Source: Breznakia pachnodae (lineage in GTDB: Bacteria > Bacillota_I > Bacilli_A > Erysipelotrichales > Erysipelotrichaceae). From it: a stretch of 64,000 nucleotides of DNA. The position numbers and the translations under genes are program-made. This document shows, piece after piece, positions 1-8,498 of this stretch. Location of the stretch: NCBI RefSeq assembly GCF_030814225.1, contig NZ_JAUSUR010000003.1, positions 1 to 64,000 of the forward strand, in the 5' to 3' direction. The notes beneath the pieces are model-generated. The model was given only the letters and a program-made list of their open reading frames with translations, did not search any database and was not told the origin of the DNA. Position 1 is the stretch's first letter. Each line of letters starts with the position of its first letter.

Positions 1-471
1 GACGAGGAATGAGTTTCTCAGACTAGAATAGATAACTAAGAAATAGATGGAACTATAATATTAATGCAATCACTAGTGGAAGATGATTGGTCGGTGTTAT
101 AGATGGAATTCCATCAAAGTGTATACAAAAAAGATATATCTATTTCTTCATCGCACCACCTTTGAGTAAAAGGAAGGATGAAGAGAAGTTGTATCTTACA
201 GGGCTTCAAGAAAGGTGCCTGGTATTAAGTCTTTGTATTTAATATGATTTCGTAGAAATCTTTTCTTGTGACATTTTTGAAGTTGAACTGAAAATGAATG
301 TTTTTATAATTTATAAATATGGAAGTGCAAAAACATCAACGAAATGGGGCCTAAAATCACTTTTATGAAAAACATAAAAAACTTTACATTTTCGTGAAAT
401 AAAATAATTAATTTTCAGAAATTTTTAGTGTTGATTTGTACTATAATGTTTAATACAGGGAGGTAACACAT
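1..471. other. Non-coding stretch upstream of nrdD, unassigned
   Basis: No open reading frame of useful length is seen on either strand. The stretch holds a perfect 14-bp palindrome, GATGGAATTCCATC (102-115), and a small hairpin GATTTC-GTA-GAAATC (246-260) followed by TTTTCTT that could be a weak terminator of an upstream transcript. TATAAT (442-447) may be the nrdD -10 box, but no convincing -35 box is seen. I looked for an NrdR-box pair and for T-box, cobalamin and RNase P signatures and did not recognise any. A structured RNA in 1-240 cannot be excluded. Confidence 0.4.
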
Positions 472-2844
472 ATGATAGAAAAAATACAAAAACGTGACGG
501 TCGTGTCATCACATTTGTGCCAGAAAAAATCACAAGAGCAATCTTTTTAGCTGCTAGTGCTGTGGCCAAAGAAGATGGTGGAGAGGCCGATTATGAAATG
601 GCTGAAAGACTAACTGACCAGGTGACTGGTTATATAAATAGTGTTTATAAAAGAACCGTTCCAAGTGTGGAACAAGTGCAGGATGCAGTTGTACGAGTTC
701 TGATTGAAACCGGTCATGCGAAAACAAGTGAGGCATATATTTTATATAGGAGTGAGAGAACAAGAGTTCGTAATTTAAGAACAAGACTGATGAAGTCAAT
801 TGAAGAAATTACATTCTCTGATGCAAAAGACTCTGATATGAAGCGAGATAATGCAAACATTGATGGTAATACCGCAATGGGAACGATGCTTCAATATGGA
901 AGTGCAGTGTCAAAAGAATACTGTCTTTCACAGGTGATTAATCCTAAATATGCAAAGATGCATGAAGCTGGAGATATTCATATTCATGATTTAGATTTCA
1001 TGAACATGGGTACACTTACATGTTGTCAGATTGACCTGGACAAGTTGTTTCATGGTGGATTCTCAACAGGACATGGTTTTTTAAGAGAACCACAAGATAT
1101 TTCTTCATATGCGGCTCTAGCTGCAATTGCAGTTCAAAGTAATCAAAATGATCAACATGGAGGACAAAGTATTCCTGCATTTGATTTTTATCTGGCAAAG
1201 GGGGTTGCGAAAACTTTCCGCAAACTGTACATCAATAATTTACAGAAAGCGACAGAATTAATTGCTGGAAAAACGACTGATATAAAGGACATGGTTAAAA
1301 GAGTAGAAGGTCTTACAAAAAAGAAACCAACACTGGATATGGACTATGAATTCTTAGATGCATTAAATGAAGAACTGAAAAAAGAATTAAACATCAGTGA
1401 TGAAACAGTTAAAAATATGAATACGTTTACTTATAAAGAAGCTCGTAATGAAACTGATAAAGCAACATATCAGGCAATGGAAGGATTCATACATAACTTG
1501 AATACAATGCATTCCAGAGCTGGAGCACAAGTTCCTTTTTCAAGTATTAACTTTGGTACAGATACATCTGTCGAAGGTAGAATGCTAATGAAAAACTTAT
1601 TGCTGGCGCAAGAAGCAGGACTTGGAAATGGTGAAACACCAATCTTCCCTATTCTTATTTTTAAAGTAAAAGAAGGCGTTAACTATAATCCTGGTGATCC
1701 AAACTATGACTTATTCCAATTAAGTATCAGAGTTAGTGCAAAACGTCTGTTCCCTAACTTTGTATTTGTGGATGCACCATATAATCTTCAATACTATGAT
1801 CCAAATGATTTCACTACTGAAATTGCAACCATGGGTTGTCGTACTAGAGTATTTGCGAATGTGAATGGAAAAGCTACTCCAGTAGGTAGAGGAAATAACT
1901 CATTTACAACAATTAACCTTCCACGTTTGGGAATCAAACATGGGGTTGTTGGAAAGAAAGGATTCTTTGATAAGAGCGCTTTCTTCCAAGAGTTGGATGA
2001 AGAATTAGAATTAGTAATCTCACAATTAATGGAACGTGGAGGAATTCAATCAGGAAAACGAGTGAAGAACTTCCCATTCCTAATGGGTCAAGGAGTATGG
2101 CTGGAAAGTGAAAACCTTGATTGGGATGATACATTAGAAGAAGTAGTAAAACATGGAACATTCTCAGTTGGATTTATTGGATTGGCAGAGTGTCTGGTTG
2201 CCTTAATCGGTGAACACCATGGAGAAAGTGAAGCGGCACAAGAGTTGGGGCTTGAAATTATTGGTTATATGCGTCAGAAATGTGATGAAGCAACGGATAA
2301 ATTCAAATTGAACTTTACTGTTATTGCAACACCTGCAGAGGGACTGTCAGGACGTTTCACAAGAATTGACAAAAAGAAATATGGAGAAATTCGTGGTGTA
2401 ACAGATCGTGAATATTATACAAACTCAAACCATGTACCAGTATATTATCCAATTTCAGCATATGACAAAATTAATAAAGAAGCACCATACCATGAACTTA
2501 CAAATGCTGGACATATTGCATATGTGGAACTTGATGGAGACCCTATCAAGAACTTAGATGCATTTGAAGCGGTGGTTCGTCATATGAAAGAAAGTGGTGT
2601 TGGTTATGGAAGTATTAACCACCCAGTAGATAGAGATCCAATTTGTGGATTCTCAGGTGTAATTGATGATAACATTTGCCCAAAATGTGGACGTGATGAA
2701 AATAAGAGTTCTGTCAAATTTGATCGAATTCGTAGAATTACAGGGTATCTTGTAGGAACGTTAGATCGTTTCAATGACGGTAAAGCAGCTGAAGAGCGCG
2801 AACGTCTAAAACATAACGTTTATGAATCTCAGAGTAGCAAGTGA
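472..2844 (+). CDS. nrdD: Anaerobic ribonucleoside-triphosphate reductase, large subunit
   Basis: This glycyl-radical enzyme reduces ribonucleoside triphosphates to deoxyribonucleotides without oxygen. The 790-aa length is usual for the family. An ATP-cone domain (about residues 3-95, starting IEKIQKRDGR) precedes the catalytic barrel. The C-terminus carries the zinc-site region (CGFSG...CPKCG) and the radical loop RRITGYLVG, whose glycine would carry the radical. In the zinc site the first cysteine of the CxxC seen in the E. coli enzyme appears replaced (DPICGF), which I believe is a known Firmicute variant. The start has a strong GGGAGGT ribosome site at 459-465. The 3' end overlaps the nrdG start by 23 bases, so the two are probably co-translated. 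Confidence 0.97.
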   Translation: MIEKIQKRDGRVITFVPEKITRAIFLAASAVAKEDGGEADYEMAERLTDQVTGYINSVYKRTVPSVEQVQDAVVRVLIETGHAKTSEAYILYRSERTRVRNLRTRLMKSIEEITFSDAKDSDMKRDNANIDGNTAMGTMLQYGSAVSKEYCLSQVINPKYAKMHEAGDIHIHDLDFMNMGTLTCCQIDLDKLFHGGFSTGHGFLREPQDISSYAALAAIAVQSNQNDQHGGQSIPAFDFYLAKGVAKTFRKLYINNLQKATELIAGKTTDIKDMVKRVEGLTKKKPTLDMDYEFLDALNEELKKELNISDETVKNMNTFTYKEARNETDKATYQAMEGFIHNLNTMHSRAGAQVPFSSINFGTDTSVEGRMLMKNLLLAQEAGLGNGETPIFPILIFKVKEGVNYNPGDPNYDLFQLSIRVSAKRLFPNFVFVDAPYNLQYYDPNDFTTEIATMGCRTRVFANVNGKATPVGRGNNSFTTINLPRLGIKHGVVGKKGFFDKSAFFQELDEELELVISQLMERGGIQSGKRVKNFPFLMGQGVWLESENLDWDDTLEEVVKHGTFSVGFIGLAECLVALIGEHHGESEAAQELGLEIIGYMRQKCDEATDKFKLNFTVIATPAEGLSGRFTRIDKKKYGEIRGVTDREYYTNSNHVPVYYPISAYDKINKEAPYHELTNAGHIAYVELDGDPIKNLDAFEAVVRHMKESGVGYGSINHPVDRDPICGFSGVIDDNICPKCGRDENKSSVKFDRIRRITGYLVGTLDRFNDGKAAEERERLKHNVYESQSSK

Positions 2845-3337
2845 TTTAACTTTTGACAGTATTGTTGATGGCCCTGGCCTTCGTGCAGTACTGTGGACTC
2901 AAGGATGTGTTCATGGCTGTAAGGGATGTCATAATCCAGAGACTTGGGATGTAAATGGTGGTAAGATAGTTGATACAAACGATATCATTGAATCAATTAA
3001 AGCCAGCAAATTACAATCCGGACTCACAATATCTGGAGGTGATCCATTTCTTCAGCCTGAACCAATCCTGGAGATTGTGAAAGAGATATCAAAGATACCA
3101 CTATCCATATGGATCTATACAGGGTATACATACGAACAGTTACTAAAAGATCCTAAAAAAGCAGACATTTTAAACTACGTAGATGTTTTGGTAGATGGTA
3201 AATTTGAAGAGGATAAAAAATCCTATAAGTTATTATTTTGCGGATCTTCTAATCAACGTTTGATTGATGTGAAGAAAACAAAAGAAGCAAATGAAATCAT
3301 ATTATGGAAAAGTGATTACTCAATTGAAATTGAGTAA
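2822..3337 (+). CDS. nrdG: Anaerobic ribonucleotide reductase activating protein (radical SAM)
   Basis: NrdG is a radical SAM iron-sulfur enzyme that installs the glycyl radical on NrdD using S-adenosylmethionine and a low-potential electron donor. The 171-aa protein shows the CxxxCxxC cluster motif as CVHGCKGC near residue 30, followed by HNPETWD, and a glycine-rich SAM-binding segment SGGDPF. It overlaps the end of nrdD by 23 bases in another frame, the usual nrdDG arrangement. Its stop codon lies inside the hairpin that ends the operon. Confidence 0.97.
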   Translation: MNLRVASDLTFDSIVDGPGLRAVLWTQGCVHGCKGCHNPETWDVNGGKIVDTNDIIESIKASKLQSGLTISGGDPFLQPEPILEIVKEISKIPLSIWIYTGYTYEQLLKDPKKADILNYVDVLVDGKFEEDKKSYKLLFCGSSNQRLIDVKKTKEANEIILWKSDYSIEIE

Positions 3338-3350
3338 TCACTTTTCTTTT
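3307..3350. terminator. Bidirectional terminator shared by nrdG and the convergent kinase gene
   Basis: A near-perfect hairpin has arms 3307-3325 and 3328-3346 (19 bp) and is followed by a T-rich run (3342-3353). On the minus strand the left arm supplies a short T-run. The TAA of nrdG (3335-3337) and the TGA of the minus-strand gene (3338-3340) abut each other inside the right arm. Confidence 0.85.
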
Positions 3351-4636
3351 TTTGGCATGCACAGTTTAATCTGATAACTATTCTCTTTGTTATCAGTTTG
3401 AACGAATCCATTGAGTGTCTGAACCATTTTAATGATTTGATTAAATTCAGACTCTTGCATTTTATCTTCAATTAATGCAGGAGATGCAGATGTGAAAATC
3501 TCACATGTGACAATCACCCAGCTTGTTTGAATCTTATTATAGAGTTGAATTTCATTAGGTACATCGGATGGAAGAGAACTAATAGCAATGGATACATTTA
3601 ATAGAGTTGCAAAAGTAAAACAGATATCATCTTCATCAAATAGTGAATCTTCTGCAATTCTTATTAATGCATGAAACTTTATACCTTGCTGTTTGCAAAT
3701 TTTACTTGCATCTAAAATGATAGAATCAACCAGTGGATTGTTAGAAAACTGAACATATTCTTCATCTATTTGTCTGGTTTTCGCTAATAATTCATCAATC
3801 ATATTCTTAAGCTCTTCTTTAGAGTAATCAATAAAAGCATATTCTAAAGAATGAAGTAAATCCATATAATCATGTTTGATTTTACGTAACTCTTTAATAT
3901 AATCCATATTTTGATCATAGTGATTTTTTTGTGTAGCAAGCTGTGTCTCTAATCGTTCGGTCTTTTTCATAAGTTTACTTGTGGAATCCAGACTGACATA
4001 ATAGAAAAACAAAATAGTATATGAGATAAATAACATAGAGGTTAATGCAAAGTGATATATAGGAATTACGATATTGGTACTTTCTACATAGTATATAAAG
4101 GAAGCTAGTGTCATAAAAATGACATATAGAAATAGAATTGCAGAAAGAAAATTCAAGATATATTTATTCTCCATTGCCTGATAGATTTTTTTTCTTGGGA
4201 AAACAATAATGATTACTAAGAAAAACACAGTAGATAAAATAATGTTAATGGTAGCAACATAGTTCCCATCCGGTACGATATCAGAGAATAAAACATTAAA
4301 CGGCATATCATTTAAGATACAATAGAGAGAATTTGTAATTCCCTGTGAAGATAGCAATATGAAAAGAACAATACTACTTGCAAATAATTTTCGCTGTATA
4401 CTTGATTTAAAGAATATCATAGTGGATGCAAATGTGAAAATAAATACTACAACCATTTGTAATGGATAAATCAAGGTAGATGTAATATAAGCTACCAACG
4501 AGTTTGCGATAAACAGATAGCCATAATATATAATCTTATTTGTTCGAATAGGATATATCTTTTGGAAATAGTAAAAGGCAACAATGCAATATAGATTACC
4601 TAGCAGTGTGTAGAAAACAGGAAATGGAATAGACAT
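3338..4636 (-). CDS. Agr-like membrane sensor of the GHKL family with degenerate ATPase domain
   Basis: The 432-aa protein has about six hydrophobic segments in residues 5-215, a coiled linker, then a phosphoacceptor helix with KHDYMDLL (His255), as in AgrC-type kinases. The C-terminal ATPase domain looks damaged. The N-box equivalent (about 342-353, FATLLNVSIAIS) lacks the DNAxEA asparagine. No glycine-rich HGLGL motif is present where it is expected, before LNGFV. It is the last gene of a three-gene operon, starting two bases after the LytTR regulator ends. I infer a sensory or pseudokinase role, perhaps in partnership with the soluble kinase encoded upstream. Its ligand is unknown; no AgrB or AgrD gene is nearby. 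Confidence 0.8.
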   Translation of the reverse strand: MSIPFPVFYTLLGNLYCIVAFYYFQKIYPIRTNKIIYYGYLFIANSLVAYITSTLIYPLQMVVVFIFTFASTMIFFKSSIQRKLFASSIVLFILLSSQGITNSLYCILNDMPFNVLFSDIVPDGNYVATINIILSTVFFLVIIIVFPRKKIYQAMENKYILNFLSAILFLYVIFMTLASFIYYVESTNIVIPIYHFALTSMLFISYTILFFYYVSLDSTSKLMKKTERLETQLATQKNHYDQNMDYIKELRKIKHDYMDLLHSLEYAFIDYSKEELKNMIDELLAKTRQIDEEYVQFSNNPLVDSIILDASKICKQQGIKFHALIRIAEDSLFDEDDICFTFATLLNVSIAISSLPSDVPNEIQLYNKIQTSWVIVTCEIFTSASPALIEDKMQESEFNQIIKMVQTLNGFVQTDNKENSYQIKLCMPKKEK

Positions 4637-4638
4637 TT

Positions 4639-5358
4639 CTATTCACCTGACTGAAGGTATTGAGAGAATCGTTGTGTAACTTGGGTATAATAAGATTTAC
4701 CAATTACAAGGGTTGTGTCATCGCTCAAAGTAACTTCAGAACGATTTAATTTCTTTATATAAGCAAGATTTACGATGTAAGAGCGATGAATTCTACAGAA
4801 ACTATGTGGTGCAAGTTCTTTTTCAAGATCGTCAATACGTTTATAGTATTCGTAAGTTGTATCCACACAGTTAATACACATGATTCTTCCAATAATTTCA
4901 AAATACACAATACTATTCATTGGAATAGAATAAGTAGTGGAATGTTTCTTAAACAAGAACATTCTTTCTTTTTTCTTTGATTGTTCAATTGCTTTTAGAA
5001 GCACTTGTTCAGCATGGTCAGCTGATAAATCATCTTTTAATAAGTAATGTAAAGGGTTTGAATCAAAAGAATCAAAAACATGTTCACGACTTGATGTAAT
5101 AAAAATAATTTGTGCCTGACTTCCCAACTGACGAAGCTTATTTGCTACATCGATTCCATTTGTAGCTCCCATTAGAATATCTAAAACAATAATATCAAAC
5201 TTAAAATAATAGTCTTCTGCATAAAATAATAAAGCTTCTCCACTTGGAAATGAAGTGATTTCAATATCTAAATTATGCTTTTGTTTAAACTTGTTGATGA
5301 AATCCTCTTGTTGCTTCAACATCAAAGGGTTATCATCACATAGACAGATTTGGATCAT
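4639..5358 (-). CDS. LytTR-family response regulator (AgrA-like)
   Basis: The 239-aa protein has a receiver domain (about 1-120) with acidic pair DD near residue 8, the phosphoacceptor Asp in VLDILMG and the conserved Lys in YLLKDD. A LytTR DNA-binding domain follows (about 135-235), with the characteristic FCRIHRSYIVNL segment. Its start codon overlaps the stop of the upstream kinase (ATGA), with a GGAGG ribosome site. It is probably phosphorylated by one or both GHKL proteins of the operon and acts on LytTR-type direct repeats, which I could not locate with confidence. Confidence 0.92.
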   Translation of the reverse strand: MIQICLCDDNPLMLKQQEDFINKFKQKHNLDIEITSFPSGEALLFYAEDYYFKFDIIVLDILMGATNGIDVANKLRQLGSQAQIIFITSSREHVFDSFDSNPLHYLLKDDLSADHAEQVLLKAIEQSKKKERMFLFKKHSTTYSIPMNSIVYFEIIGRIMCINCVDTTYEYYKRIDDLEKELAPHSFCRIHRSYIVNLAYIKKLNRSEVTLSDDTTLVIGKSYYTQVTQRFSQYLQSGE

Positions 5359-6287
5359 GTTGACCTCCCTAGTTGGCTTGTTGTATCCAACATCAATGTA
5401 ACTGTAAATAAATTGTTATCAAATGTTATATTCATTACTCCGTTATACTTTTCGATTGCTCTTTTCACACTTTTGATACCTAATCCATGTTCCTCGCTAT
5501 CTTCTTTGTGAGTAATAAAATTTTCATCTTCGAGTTTTGGCGGAGTTATAAATGTATTCGTAATTCTGGCGCTTAAATATCCCTCTTTATACTTTAAGGT
5601 GATATTTATCTTACGTTCTTCTAAATCTGGTATCTGAGATGCTGCTTCAATTGCGTTGTCCATAAGATTGGCAAATATGGTTGTCCAATCAGCAGGATGT
5701 AATGGAATATCAGCAGGAATATGAATTACCGTTTTGGTTTGGATGCTGTATTCTTTAGCCAGCCTGATTTTTTCAGATAATAAAATATCAAGGACTAGGT
5801 TTCCAGTTCGAATAACAAAAATTCCATGCTGTACCTGATTTAAGTCATCAAGATACTCCATTGCTTCTTCTACTTTGTTTTCAGATAATAAGGCTGAAAT
5901 ACAGAAAATGTGGTTTCTTCGATCGTGACGGTAAGCTGCAGTAATTTCACTTTGCTTATGTATCTCTGCATAATACATATCTAATTTTCGTAATTCTCCT
6001 TCTAACTTCTTCATTGGTATAAATAGATGTTCATTGAGTTTATCACTTTGCAGTTTCTGCAACTCAGCATTTAACTCATCAAATATTTGTACTAATTTTT
6101 TTGAATCAGGATCATACCTACTTTCTAAAGAATCATTAAGTGTACTAGCATACATGCATAACTGTTCAATTCTGTGGGCAAGAATCAGGTATGAAGTTTC
6201 AATATTGCTGTAGTCGATTTCTTGTAATTGTTGAGATGTCAGAAACTGTTGAATATAGTCTTCCAATGTTTTAATAGATAGCTCCAT
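5355..6287 (-). CDS. Soluble GHKL histidine kinase (Agr-like catalytic subunit)
   Basis: The 310-aa protein has no membrane segment. An N-terminal helical region (1-115) leads to the H-box YRHDRRNH (His121) and an intact GHKL ATPase domain. The N-box is ANLMDNAIEAA (Asn211) and the G-box is HGLGIKSVK (268-275). The start at 6287 was chosen because a strong AAGGGGG ribosome site lies just upstream; an in-frame ATG at 6323 has none. It is the first gene of the operon. With catalytic residues but no sensor membrane domain, it complements the membrane protein at 3338-4636. Confidence 0.88.
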   Translation of the reverse strand: MELSIKTLEDYIQQFLTSQQLQEIDYSNIETSYLILAHRIEQLCMYASTLNDSLESRYDPDSKKLVQIFDELNAELQKLQSDKLNEHLFIPMKKLEGELRKLDMYYAEIHKQSEITAAYRHDRRNHIFCISALLSENKVEEAMEYLDDLNQVQHGIFVIRTGNLVLDILLSEKIRLAKEYSIQTKTVIHIPADIPLHPADWTTIFANLMDNAIEAASQIPDLEERKINITLKYKEGYLSARITNTFITPPKLEDENFITHKEDSEEHGLGIKSVKRAIEKYNGVMNITFDNNLFTVTLMLDTTSQLGRST

Positions 6288-6370
6288 TTTTTTACCCCCT
6301 TCGCTAAAAAACATAAAACTCAAAAAATAAATATATTTTCATGCAAATAATTTACTTTTTAGATAGTTAT

Positions 6371-6399
6371 ATTATATAATGAATTGAGAACAATGACAA
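6371..6399 (-). promoter_or_regulatory. SigA-type promoter of the Agr-like operon
   Basis: On the minus strand TTGTCA (6399-6394), a 17-bp spacer and TATAAT (6376-6371) form a near-consensus vegetative promoter about 85 bases upstream of the kinase start. The divergent LytTR gene begins at 6468, so the promoter lies between the two regulators' transcripts. Confidence 0.75.
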
Positions 6400-6467
6400 T
6401 CAAAGTGCGAGAAATTATTATTAATAGATTATGATTTATATATATAAGCAAAGAAAGCGAGGGTAAA

Positions 6468-7184
6468 ATGTTCAAGGTAGCATTAGTTGATGATAATTCA
6501 CTTATTCTAAAAGAATATCTTCAAGTCTTTAATGAAATAGAAATAGAAAATAATTTGGAGTTATCAATTCTCCCTTTTGGTAGTGGAGAAGAAATAATGG
6601 ATTACATTATTCGAAATGTTAATGAGCTTCCTGATCTTTTACTTCTTGATATTACAATGAAAGGAATGAGTGGCATTGATGTAGTACGTAAGATTCATAA
6701 CCTTGGCATTCGTATACCAATTGTTTTTCTTACTGGTAATGAAGGTTATGCATTTCAGATTGAAGATGAAAACGTTATTAATAGTATTATAAAAAATGAA
6801 GTAGGAAAAGAAGAATTTAAGCAAATGTTTCTTGATTATCATTTCCAATATAATAAAGTAAGACAACAGTTACATTTAAAAGATGAAAATGGAAAAATAA
6901 AAGATGTAGAAATCAAAGATATCATTTACATTGATAATAAAAAGCGTGTAATTACTGCGAATGGTAAGTTTCACTTAAACGGACACAAAGAAAAGTCAGA
7001 AACATTATTTCCCCTTCCTCAATTCCTCCATACAGGAAAGTATATTATGAACTTGGCTCATGTGAAACGAATCAATGATGAAAAGATATTAATGGACGAT
7101 GATGAAACGCTTACAATTCGAAAAGATGAGTGTAAGCGCTTAAAAATAGCATTTGCCGATTATTTAAGCGAATCCTTACTATAA
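6468..7184 (+). CDS. LytTR-family response regulator, divergent from the Agr-like operon
   Basis: The 238-aa protein has a receiver domain with DDN near residue 8, LLLLDITMKGMSG carrying the phosphoacceptor Asp, LTGN with the conserved Thr, and an IIKNE lysine. A LytTR DNA-binding domain follows from about residue 135 (HTGKYIMNLAHVKRI). The ribosome site GCGAGGG precedes the start. No kinase is encoded beside it on the same strand. It may share a kinase with the divergent operon or regulate that operon from the shared intergenic region. It is clearly diverged from the other LytTR regulator at 4639-5358. Confidence 0.9.
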   Translation: MFKVALVDDNSLILKEYLQVFNEIEIENNLELSILPFGSGEEIMDYIIRNVNELPDLLLLDITMKGMSGIDVVRKIHNLGIRIPIVFLTGNEGYAFQIEDENVINSIIKNEVGKEEFKQMFLDYHFQYNKVRQQLHLKDENGKIKDVEIKDIIYIDNKKRVITANGKFHLNGHKEKSETLFPLPQFLHTGKYIMNLAHVKRINDEKILMDDDETLTIRKDECKRLKIAFADYLSESLL

Positions 7185-7201
7185 ATAAGGCTTCGCTTAT
7201 T
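7184..7201 (+). terminator. Weak hairpin after the LytTR gene
   Basis: AATAAG-GCTTCG-CTTATT forms a 6-bp stem without a proper T-run, so read-through into purD is possible. Confidence 0.35.
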
Positions 7202-7256
7202 GTACTTCCAAGGTAAATAAAGTAAAATAAACACATAGTGAAAAAGGAGAAATGTG

Positions 7257-8495
7257 ATGAAGGTCTTGGTAATTGGTAAAGGTGGTCGTGAACATGCACT
7301 GGCGGATGCAGCATATCGCAGTGAAAGTGTAAAACAGGTGTTTGCAGCTCCTGGTAGTCATGGTATGAAAGATGTTGCAACAATCGTAGATATTGCAGCA
7401 GATAATATTGATGGATTAGTAGAATTCGCAAAAAAAGAAGCAATTGATGTAACAATCGTTGGTCCAGAAGATGTGCTGGCAAATGGAGTTACTGATGCAT
7501 TTCAGAAAGCAGGACTTACAATATTTGGTCCTACTCAAAACGCAGCGCAAGTGGAATCAAGTAAAGATTTCGCAAAACGAATAATGGCAGACTATAATAT
7601 TCCAACTGCTGCCTATCAAACCTTCAGCAGTTATGATGAAGCACTTGCTTATGTGGAAGCACAGGGAGTGCCAATTGTAATTAAGGAAAATGGATTAAAA
7701 GCAGGAAAAGGTGTAACAGTTGCATTGAAGATGGAAGAAGCGGTTGAAGCACTTCAGATTGCATTTGATATTCCAGATAATCAAGTAGTTATTGAAGAAT
7801 GTCTGGAGGGTTTTGAATTCTCACTTATGTGTTTTGTCTGCAATGAAGTAGTAATTCCTATGGAAATTGCACAAGATCACAAACGTGCCTATGATAATGA
7901 TAAAGGACCTAATACTGGTGGAATGGGTGTATATTCTCCAGTGAAAAAGATTACTCCTGAAATTGTGGAATCTGCAATGGAGCAAGTAATGCGTCCAATG
8001 GCAAAAGCAATGGTAAAAGAAGGTGCACCATTTACTGGTTTCCTATATGGTGGGTTGATGCTTTGTGAAGATGGAATCAAAACAATCGAGTTCAATGCTC
8101 GCTTTGGTGATCCAGAAGCAGAAGTAATCTTACCTCGATTAAAGAGTGATTTTATTCAGACGATTCTAAAAGTTATGAATGAAGAATATGTAGAGTTAGA
8201 ATGGGATGACGATGTAACTGTTGGGGTTGTAATGGCTAGTGAAAACTATCCACAATCATCAACAAAAGGCGCAATCATCACTGGTTTAGATACTGTAGAT
8301 TCAAGAATTTTCCATATGGGTACAGCATTTAAAGATGGCAATTATATTACTGATGGTGGACGTGTATTACTGGTGATGGCAAGTGGTGCCACACTGGAGG
8401 AAGCGTATGAGAAAGCATATGCAGATGTCCATAAAATTAAGTGTGATAAATTATTCTGTCGTAATGATATTGGTAAGAAAGATATGGAGGATTAG
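7257..8495 (+). CDS. purD: Phosphoribosylamine-glycine ligase
   Basis: GARS catalyses the ATP-dependent joining of glycine to 5-phosphoribosylamine in de novo purine synthesis. The protein is about 412 aa, the normal length, and begins MKVLVIGKGGREHAL. The ATP-grasp core shows KENGLKAGKGV and the family signature FNARFGDPEAEV. The ATG at 7257 is preferred over the GTG at 7254 because AAGGAG (7244-7249) then has 7-base spacing. It forms a two-gene unit with purB, three bases apart; the other pur genes are not in the window. Confidence 0.97.
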   Translation: MKVLVIGKGGREHALADAAYRSESVKQVFAAPGSHGMKDVATIVDIAADNIDGLVEFAKKEAIDVTIVGPEDVLANGVTDAFQKAGLTIFGPTQNAAQVESSKDFAKRIMADYNIPTAAYQTFSSYDEALAYVEAQGVPIVIKENGLKAGKGVTVALKMEEAVEALQIAFDIPDNQVVIEECLEGFEFSLMCFVCNEVVIPMEIAQDHKRAYDNDKGPNTGGMGVYSPVKKITPEIVESAMEQVMRPMAKAMVKEGAPFTGFLYGGLMLCEDGIKTIEFNARFGDPEAEVILPRLKSDFIQTILKVMNEEYVELEWDDDVTVGVVMASENYPQSSTKGAIITGLDTVDSRIFHMGTAFKDGNYITDGGRVLLVMASGATLEEAYEKAYADVHKIKCDKLFCRNDIGKKDMED

Positions 8496-8498
8496 TAA

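Noticed and set aside
1..471. T-box, cobalamin riboswitch, RNase P RNA or NrdR boxes before nrdD
   Set aside because: Signature sequences of these elements were looked for by eye and not found.
6288..6467. An AgrD-like peptide gene between the Agr-like operon and the divergent regulator
   Set aside because: The only short frame (13 codons from 6393) has no ribosome site, no cysteine and no AgrD pattern.
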